Assembly: GCA_004565275.1 (NCBI GenBank)
Contig: SDOX01000114.1
Location: forward strand, 880 to 24,611
Length of the DNA stretch: 23,732 bases
Direction of reading: 5' to 3'
Origin: Nannochloropsis salina CCMP1776
Taxonomy: Eukaryota > Sar > Eustigmatophyceae > Eustigmatales > Monodopsidaceae
Numbering within the stretch: the first letter of the stretch is position 1; the number at the start of each line of letters is the position of its first letter. Positions 18,634 to 23,732 of this stretch are shown in pieces. Below the pieces are notes generated by a model. It ran no database searches, was not told where the DNA came from, and worked only from the letters and a program-made list of their open reading frames with translations. Made by a program: the position numbers and the translations under genes.

Positions 18634-20416
18634 CTTCCTGTGCCCCCTATCCTTTCGCCTGGAGGAAGCGTTCGGGGCATGGGTAAGTCTCTCTGTAACG
18701 CTTGTATGTGCGCCCGGACGGCGCCTTTGAGGCTCTCCAGGGAATGGCCGGCGCTCGGGACGGCCGTTCCGATCCGCACATAGACCGTGGCTGGTCCTTG
18801 GAGGAGCTCATAGATAGGCCACGCCTCTTCGGAGCCTGGACGAGGGAAGGAGGGAGGGAGGGAGGGAGGGAGGGAGGGAGGGAGGGAGAGAATAAGAAGC
18901 GGGGAAATTCAGCGCGGGAAACGAAAGGTGGAAGGGGAGAATGGAAGGAAGGAAGGTAATGGAGAGGCGGGAAGAAAGGGAGGAGGGGAGAACGAATAAA
19001 GGCAGACATGCATAAAACTTTCGAAAGCTTTCGGAACGAAATAAAAACGAACCGGACAAGGCGCAGGGAAGGATTTCGGCCTGCGTTTCCAGCGCGAGTT
19101 GGAAGAACCCGTCTTTAAAAGGGCGTAGATGGCCATTCTCTGAGCGTCCTCCCTCCGGGAAGACTGTCAGAGGCATGCCATCCGATATGTAGACTTTGCA
19201 TTGCTCCATGAGTTTGCCCACCTACACGAAAGGGAAAGAAAGGAGGTCGGGCGAAAGAGAAAAGATGTCACGAGACGCTTCCGAGCTTTGATGTGAGGCG
19301 GGAGGGAGGGAGATCTGCGGAAGACAGGGGCTCAAGAAAAGGCCAAGAACGACGAAGGGGGGGGAAGAGCTAGGAAGGAGGTAAGAACGGGCGTGACAAG
19401 CGGACAAGGGCACGTACGGTTCCCTTGACGACACCCCAGCCGTGGCAGTCTCGCGTAAAGTGAACAGGGAGGTCGCCAGCCAAGCCCATGGCCCATCCGC
19501 CGAAGGGCACCTGGGAAGGGAGGGAGTGAGGGAGGGAAGGAGGGAGGGAGGGAGGGAGGATGAGGGAGAAAGAGGGGGGGGAGGAAATTGCGGCAAATAT
19601 AAAGAAAGTCGACGTTTTCAACTGACAGAACGCTGGTTTTAAAGTCAGGTAAGGAACTTGAGTGCTACCCGCGGGCAGCCAGCATGCAGCAGCCACGCGC
19701 CCCTCCAATGAATGTAGCGAAAGTCAGGCAACTAAGAATCTACCTCACGCGGTAATGGTCGTCTGACTGAGGGATCCTGCTCCCTATCCCCAACCCTCCT
19801 GACCCCCGCACCTGAAAGAGCGACGCCTTGGCGATATACTTGGTTTCCCAAGGCAAAAGGGCCGAGGAGAGGAAGAAGGCGTCTGCATTCGACAGGTGGT
19901 TGCACATGATCAAGGTCTTGGAGGGAGGGCGTGTCGGGCGTGGTCCCAGCACGCGTAGGTGCCAGTAGGGGTTTAGACGGATGACAAGCGAAGACACGGA
20001 ACGGAAAATCCAACCGAGCAAGAGGAGTCGCTCTTTGCAGGAAGGAAGGAAGGGACAGATGAATATACAGGCCAGGATCTAATGGGGAAGGACGGTAGAA
20101 GTCCCAGGGATAGGAGAAGGGCGCCAAGAGAGGGAGTATGACATGAGTATGAAAAGGCATGAGGCGAGAGAAGAAGACTGTAAGCACTTAGAAGGTTGTG
20201 AAGTACTGATTTCGCATTTGTGATAAGGATTTGCCTCCATGACCCCCTCATCATGTCTGTTATCCCAATCCAAATCCATTCGACCCCTACCTGCAGCATC
20301 CAGGAGAAAATAAAGCTGCTCACCATCGAGGTGTACCCCCAGATTGATACAACAACGCGCAAAGCGAGTCCGCCTTGCCCCGCGGGAATAACCGGACCGC
20401 GTGGAGGAGAACCCAT
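18546..20416 (-). CDS. 1-acyl-sn-glycerol-3-phosphate acyltransferase (PlsC/LPAAT family), 5 exons
   Basis: Exons 20416-20291, 20030-19812, 19510-19418, 19221-19053 and 18835-18546 join in consistent phase to 298 residues. The N-terminal half is hydrophobic (VVVSIWGYTSMVSSFIFSW, LLLLGWIF), as in membrane-bound acyltransferases. N86-H-L-S-N-A-D92 is the catalytic NHx4D motif I, with H87 and D92. FTRD (exon 3) fits motif II and F167-PEGGRS is motif III (FPEGTRS). ILPCALSG near residue 200 fits motif IV. The family transfers an acyl chain to lysophosphatidate to make phosphatidate for membrane lipid and triacylglycerol synthesis, at the ER or plastid envelope. No ASAFAP-type signal is seen, so ER is the likelier site. 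The last about 30 residues are low-complexity, and their codons are duplicated at 16037-16124. The 3' end abuts unit B. Confidence 0.9.
18842..18890 (+). repeat. (GGGA)n tract just upstream of the last LPAAT exon
   Basis: About eleven GGGA units on +, which is a CCCT polypyrimidine tract in the LPAAT sense, directly before the GTCCAG acceptor at 18836-18838. Confidence 0.85.
19519..19560 (+). repeat. GGGA-rich tract in the second LPAAT intron
   Basis: In the LPAAT sense this is CCCT-rich and sits just before the CCCAG acceptor at 19511, serving as the polypyrimidine tract. Confidence 0.8.
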
Positions 20417-20430
20417 TCACGCCTTTCGTA

Positions 20431-20440
20431 CTAATTTATA
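20431..20440 (-). promoter_or_regulatory. TATAAATTA-like element upstream of the LPAAT ATG
   Basis: TATAAATTAG on the minus strand, 15 bases upstream of the ATG at 20416. This is close for a TATA box unless the leader is very short or the true start is further downstream. Confidence 0.25.
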
Positions 20441-21913
20441 TTGCTTGCTTATTATGTGTCTTAAACTCAATTGCCTTGTAAATGGCTGCTTTTGCACAAG
20501 AACGTGCCACTTTGCGGACGTGAAATCTTTCTCAATACTTGTGGCTATTACGAGACCGCATTTGCGGCCATGCTCCGACTCAGGCTCGCACTTGTTTTCT
20601 GCACTTATGGAATACAATTTTGGAGATGTATACAGGAAGCAAATGGGAAGCAGAAGATATAGGATCCGATTGTGATGTGATCCGCGGAGCTCGGTGAGTA
20701 GTTGCTGTCTGATGTCACACATTCCAGTTCACGAATCACACAGGATATCAACGTAAGATTTGCAGCGTCAATATGATTTTATAGCGGTTGGAAGCAATGG
20801 TACTTTCCTAGGCAACCGTGCCCGCATCCTTGCCATGGACAGAGGCTTACATTCAGGGGATGGTAAAGCGGAGTAACTATGACGCATCAAGTTGAACCTC
20901 CCCTTATACCTCTAATTTTTTTCTTTCCTCTTGTTGATGCTTTGTGAAACTATAACATCTACAATTCCATGATTATTGCATATGAGTCTAGAGGTTAAAA
21001 TTGAAAGGTAACAATTTGGAATTTGTATTTGTCGTCAATTGTACCCACCCACTCCAATAGGACGCAATCTTTCTACAAAAAAGGTTCTTCCTAGCTTTGT
21101 AAGCTGAACCGTGACTCGAGATAAGATAACAATATACCGAGCTATCACATGGGGATTAGTGATACATTTTCCAGTTTAATGGCGCTTAGCCGCAGCGCTC
21201 GCTATCAGAGGTAGATCAAAGGTGCTCAGGGCACGGCTTTTAATCTTTTGATTGCTTCAACATTTTAGCCCCACCGTTGTAATCAAGTGTCGGAGGCTGG
21301 CGGATGTAAGCATCGGTCCTTTCTACAGTGATATATTTTTTAAAATAAAGGGAGCGGAAAATTGAAGATTATTAATAATCCAATCCACACTCCTCCCTTC
21401 GCTTTCTTCCGCCTCGATGTGAGCCGAGTTGTGTACTTTACTTTCTTCTTCCCCCCCCCCCCCCTTTTTCTCCTCCAGCAATGCTTTCTGGATACTCTTT
21501 AACCTACGTTTGGGGGGGAGCTAGCAGTCATAATTGGAAAAATAGCTGAGGCTTCCATGAAGATAAAAAATGAAAAGAGGAAAGCGGCTACAAATTGTGT
21601 CGCGTAGACTCCTCTTCATATCACCATCATTTCAGAGCATTTAAGACAAACGACTGAATCACTTATAGCTTTTCATTTAGACTTAAAGTTGTAGCAGACA
21701 AGATCTCTGTCGTTTATTGCGGTCCGCAAGGGTGATAAAGAGAGAGAAGGATACAAAAAAATATGTAAATATATGAAGATAATTTACATACACATGAAAA
21801 TGAACGATGATTTAGGTAGGGATTATCACTGTACAGGGTATGTACTGCAGAGATTGTCACCCTTTTTCTTTTGCACCGCTGATTTCAAGATTTATTTTTC
21901 CAGGAAATATAAA
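20441..21913. other. gene-free AT-richer intergenic region
   Basis: About 1.5 kb with no supported exon on either strand. Notable items are a 14-bp palindrome GATTATTAATAATC (21367-21380) and a run of 14 C (about 21451-21464). It lacks the GGGA/CCCT tracts seen elsewhere and should contain the promoter of LPAAT at its left end. Confidence 0.5.
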
Positions 21914-22526
21914 ATGAAAGAGCATGATACAAAAGGACCTCAATCTGCAGGGAGGTCTCTTTCTCTTGTGTCAGGTTCAAGCAATTCGTCGCCTCTATCG
22001 CTTTTATTCAAACTCCCTCAAATACCCATGAAAGACCAATCATGGCAGCGAGATCTCATCTTGTTGATATTATTTCGGTTGGTGGGCATAGTGCCATTGA
22101 GCGTGCCCTTCATGATCTCAGTATACATTTGGAGGTATAGGACTCTACTTAGAATTCTATGTCATAGGTTAGATAACATGTAGGTCAATTAAAATCCCAT
22201 CTCATGTCTTCTCGTGTCGCTTTGTACAAGGCGAACCTTGTTTGTGCTGCGTCGTCAGGCACTGCTGGAGGGAGATGCATAACAATCGGGCCCCCGACGT
22301 GCAAAATCTCCTAAGGTACGCATACCCAGCATTCGTCTTGAGGAAGAGCAAAACGTTTCCGCTGACACTCGTGGTCAAGGAAAGCGAAAAGTCTACGAAC
22401 GATCCAAGTGGTGGCATCCAGCCCTCTTTCGAGTCCTCCGCCAGGTACCCGGAGGTTAGGCGCCAGCTACCTCACACATGTCCGGTTTACAACTTTACTT
22501 TGCCTTGGGCCCACTGCATCCTCTGA
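21914..22526 (+). CDS. candidate single-pass membrane protein, C-terminal frame unresolved
   Basis: Exon 1 (21914-22134) starts with ATGAAAGAG. It encodes a Ser-rich head, then SWQRD and a membrane segment (LILLILFRLVGIVPLSVPFM), and ends TGG AG|GTATAG in phase 2. Exon 2 begins at 22259 after GTCGTCAG and restores the frame (HCWREMHNNRAPDVQNLL). From 22316 two frames look codable: the read-through to 22526, and one reading EEEQNVSADTRG and SKWWHPALFRVLRQ from 22330. The latter would need a 14-base intron, too short for splicing. A further piece at about 22553-22610 ending AG|GTAAGG (RLGVKRAGSMFNGKRVLKR) may belong here. Family unknown. Confidence 0.35.
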
Positions 22527-22945
22527 TCCGCCCGCTTTTCCGACGACAGGTCGCTTGGGAGTCAAGCGTGCCGGCAGCATGTTTAACGGAAAACGGGTTT
22601 TGAAGAGGTAAGGTTGAAAAGTGGAGTAACTGTGGCGGATAACGTGGGAGGGGGCACGAGGAGCTCTGAAGCGGCATGAAAGGCCTCTTCCTTGCCTCGT
22701 ATATCTGCACACTCGAAGAGGGGAGGGAGGTAGGGGGTGAAATATTATCTACAAACAATGAGTTCCAACGATGTCGGCGGTAAATACACAGTGCAGGGGG
22801 AAAATGCGCAGGCTTCGGGAGAATTATCCCTCCCGCTTCTCCCTTGCGTTCCATCTCATCCGTCGATCACATTGCTTCCTACCTCTATAACAGCCCTCTG
22901 TACGAATGCATCCGTCAAGATATATCGACTGCTGGGACCCTGGTT

Positions 22946-23732
22946 ATGGTCATGGGCGCAAGTGCTTCTGCCTCTTTACACTGCGGGCATCATGTGTCAA
23001 AATCTTTTTCCTCCCTCTCGGCCCTGCCTCCCTTCCCTCCCCCCCCCGCTGCTCTTTACTCCAGGGGCACTCCAGCACAATATCTTACTGACAACGTGAA
23101 GGGTACGGCTTTAATTGACACACGATTAACAAGTTCACGTCGGCTCTGGCCGCCACCACTGTCAGGGTCCCGCGGCTTTCTAACGCGGAGTTTCCCGAAC
23201 CGAGCGCAGACGCCCTTCAGCCCGCTGGGAGGCGGCCCCGGGGTGGACAGAGGGATCGAACGGGGTGCAGCATGGGGGGGCCGAGGGGGAGGGTCGGTGC
23301 GAGGGTTGGGTTCGCACGGAGGAGTGGCGAGGTCCCGGGGGGTACGGAGGCAGAGTCCGGGTGACATAGGGGGCAATGTCGGTGTGAGGAGGAACAGCGG
23401 TGACAGCGGTCGTGGGGACGGCACTGCGTGGAACGAAGGGCGGGGAGGGGGGGACGCAAGAGGAGGTGGAGGAGGAGGAGGGGAAAAGACGAGGGCTGGG
23501 TCGGGGTCGGAGAGAGGAGTGGGAGGGAAAGCCACCAAGATTCTGCACCAAGGTGAGGGCGAGAGAGGGGGGGAAGAAGGAGGGAGGGAGGGACGGAGGG
23601 AGGGAGGGAAAGAGGGTCTTGCTCACGTCCCTCCTCGGTCTCCCTCCTGGTCAGGCGGAGTCATGTACGAGGATCTGGAGCGGGTGGTGATGAAGCAGGT
23701 GGGAAGGGAGGGAGCGAGGGAGGGAGGGAGGG
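22946..23732 (+). CDS. Gly/Arg-rich protein, N-terminal part, runs off the right edge
   Basis: From ATG 22946 (second ATG 22952) one frame stays open to the window end. The first part is Ser/Ala/Pro-rich, then Arg-rich without acidic residues (RLTSSRRLW, GSRGFLTRSFPNR), like an organelle-targeting leader. A Gly/Arg-rich stretch with RGG-like elements (WGGRGGG, ARGGGGG) follows, then KATKILHQ. A phase-1 intron, GTGAGG (23553) to GGTCAG (23654), 102 nt and itself stop-free, leads to GVMYEDLERVVMKQ, which ends at a GTGGGA donor at 23699. The frame is also open upstream to about 22785 (SVDHIASYLYNSPLYECIRQ), so the start could be earlier. An RNA-binding or organelle protein is possible; the catalytic part would lie to the right. 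Confidence 0.45.
   Translation, partial: MVMGASASASLHCGHHVSKSFSSLSALPPFPPPPAALYSRGTPAQYLTDNVKGTALIDTRLTSSRRLWPPPLSGSRGFLTRSFPNRAQTPFSPLGGGPGVDRGIERGAAWGGRGGGSVRGLGSHGGVARSRGVRRQSPGDIGGNVGVRRNSGDSGRGDGTAWNEGRGGGDARGGGGGGGEKTRAGSGSERGVGGKATKILHQGEGERGGEEGGREGRREGGKEGLAHVPPRSPSWSGGVMYEDLERVVMKQVGREGAREGGR
23576..23622 (+). repeat. GGGA tract in the intron of the Gly/Arg-rich gene
   Basis: Purine tract in the 5' half of intron 23553-23654. The 3' end of the same intron is pyrimidine-rich (CTCGGTCTCCCTCCTGGTCAG). Confidence 0.75.

Noticed and set aside
1-23732. CRISPR array, bacterial operon or defence system
   Set aside because: Genes have spliceosomal introns and eukaryotic domains; no regularly spaced direct repeats are present.

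Overview
The window looks like nuclear DNA of a photosynthetic stramenopile, most likely a eustigmatophyte of the Nannochloropsis/Microchloropsis type. Two proteins (5311.. and the LeuD-like gene at 11080-11980) begin with a signal peptide that runs into an A-F plastid-targeting motif (ASAFAP-like), which is typical of secondary red-lineage plastids. Genes are dense, on both strands, and cut by many short GT-AG introns. The introns are full of (GGGA)n and (CCCT)n tracts. The genus is inferred; nothing here was searched against a database.

Layout, left to right. 1-160: purine repeat. 310-868 (-): weak two-exon small gene. 1683-4470 (+): eight-exon ZFAND1/Cuz1-like AN1 zinc-finger protein with two ubiquitin-like regions, every splice phase consistent. 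5311-5793 (+): small plastid-targeted protein with an in-frame TGA. 6558-8765 (-): FYVE-domain protein. 9208-10876 (+): disordered/coiled-coil protein with two LC8-type motifs. 11080-11980 (-): plastid-targeted 3-isopropylmalate dehydratase small subunit whose 3' half is missing. 12369-13077 (+): DUF3128 (Emi1/PANTS-like) protein. 13280-18633: tandem duplication carrying two copies of a type II membrane glycosyltransferase-like gene (-). 18546-20416 (-): PlsC-type lysophosphatidate acyltransferase in five exons. 20441-21913: gene-free AT-richer stretch. 21914-22526 (+): weak candidate membrane protein. 22946-23732 (+): Gly/Arg-rich protein that runs off the right edge.

The genes do not form one pathway. 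They cover ubiquitin/proteasome stress handling (ZFAND1-like), PI3P-dependent membrane traffic (FYVE), leucine synthesis in the plastid (LeuD), phosphatidate/glycerolipid synthesis (LPAAT) and Golgi-type glycosylation. Three divergent pairs (868-/1683+, 8765-/9208+, 11980-/12369+) probably share promoter regions.

The most interesting observations are: a strand-aware arrangement in which (GGGA)n lies near 5' splice sites and (CCCT)n near 3' splice sites; a tandem duplication whose internal junction holds a copy of the LPAAT gene's last codons, so the event can be reconstructed; mosaic divergence between the copies that suggests gene conversion; a LeuD gene that stops exactly at its conserved GCGSSRE motif; and a UGA inside an otherwise coding-looking plastid protein. 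I did not find any convincing defence, mobile or otherwise new multi-gene system.
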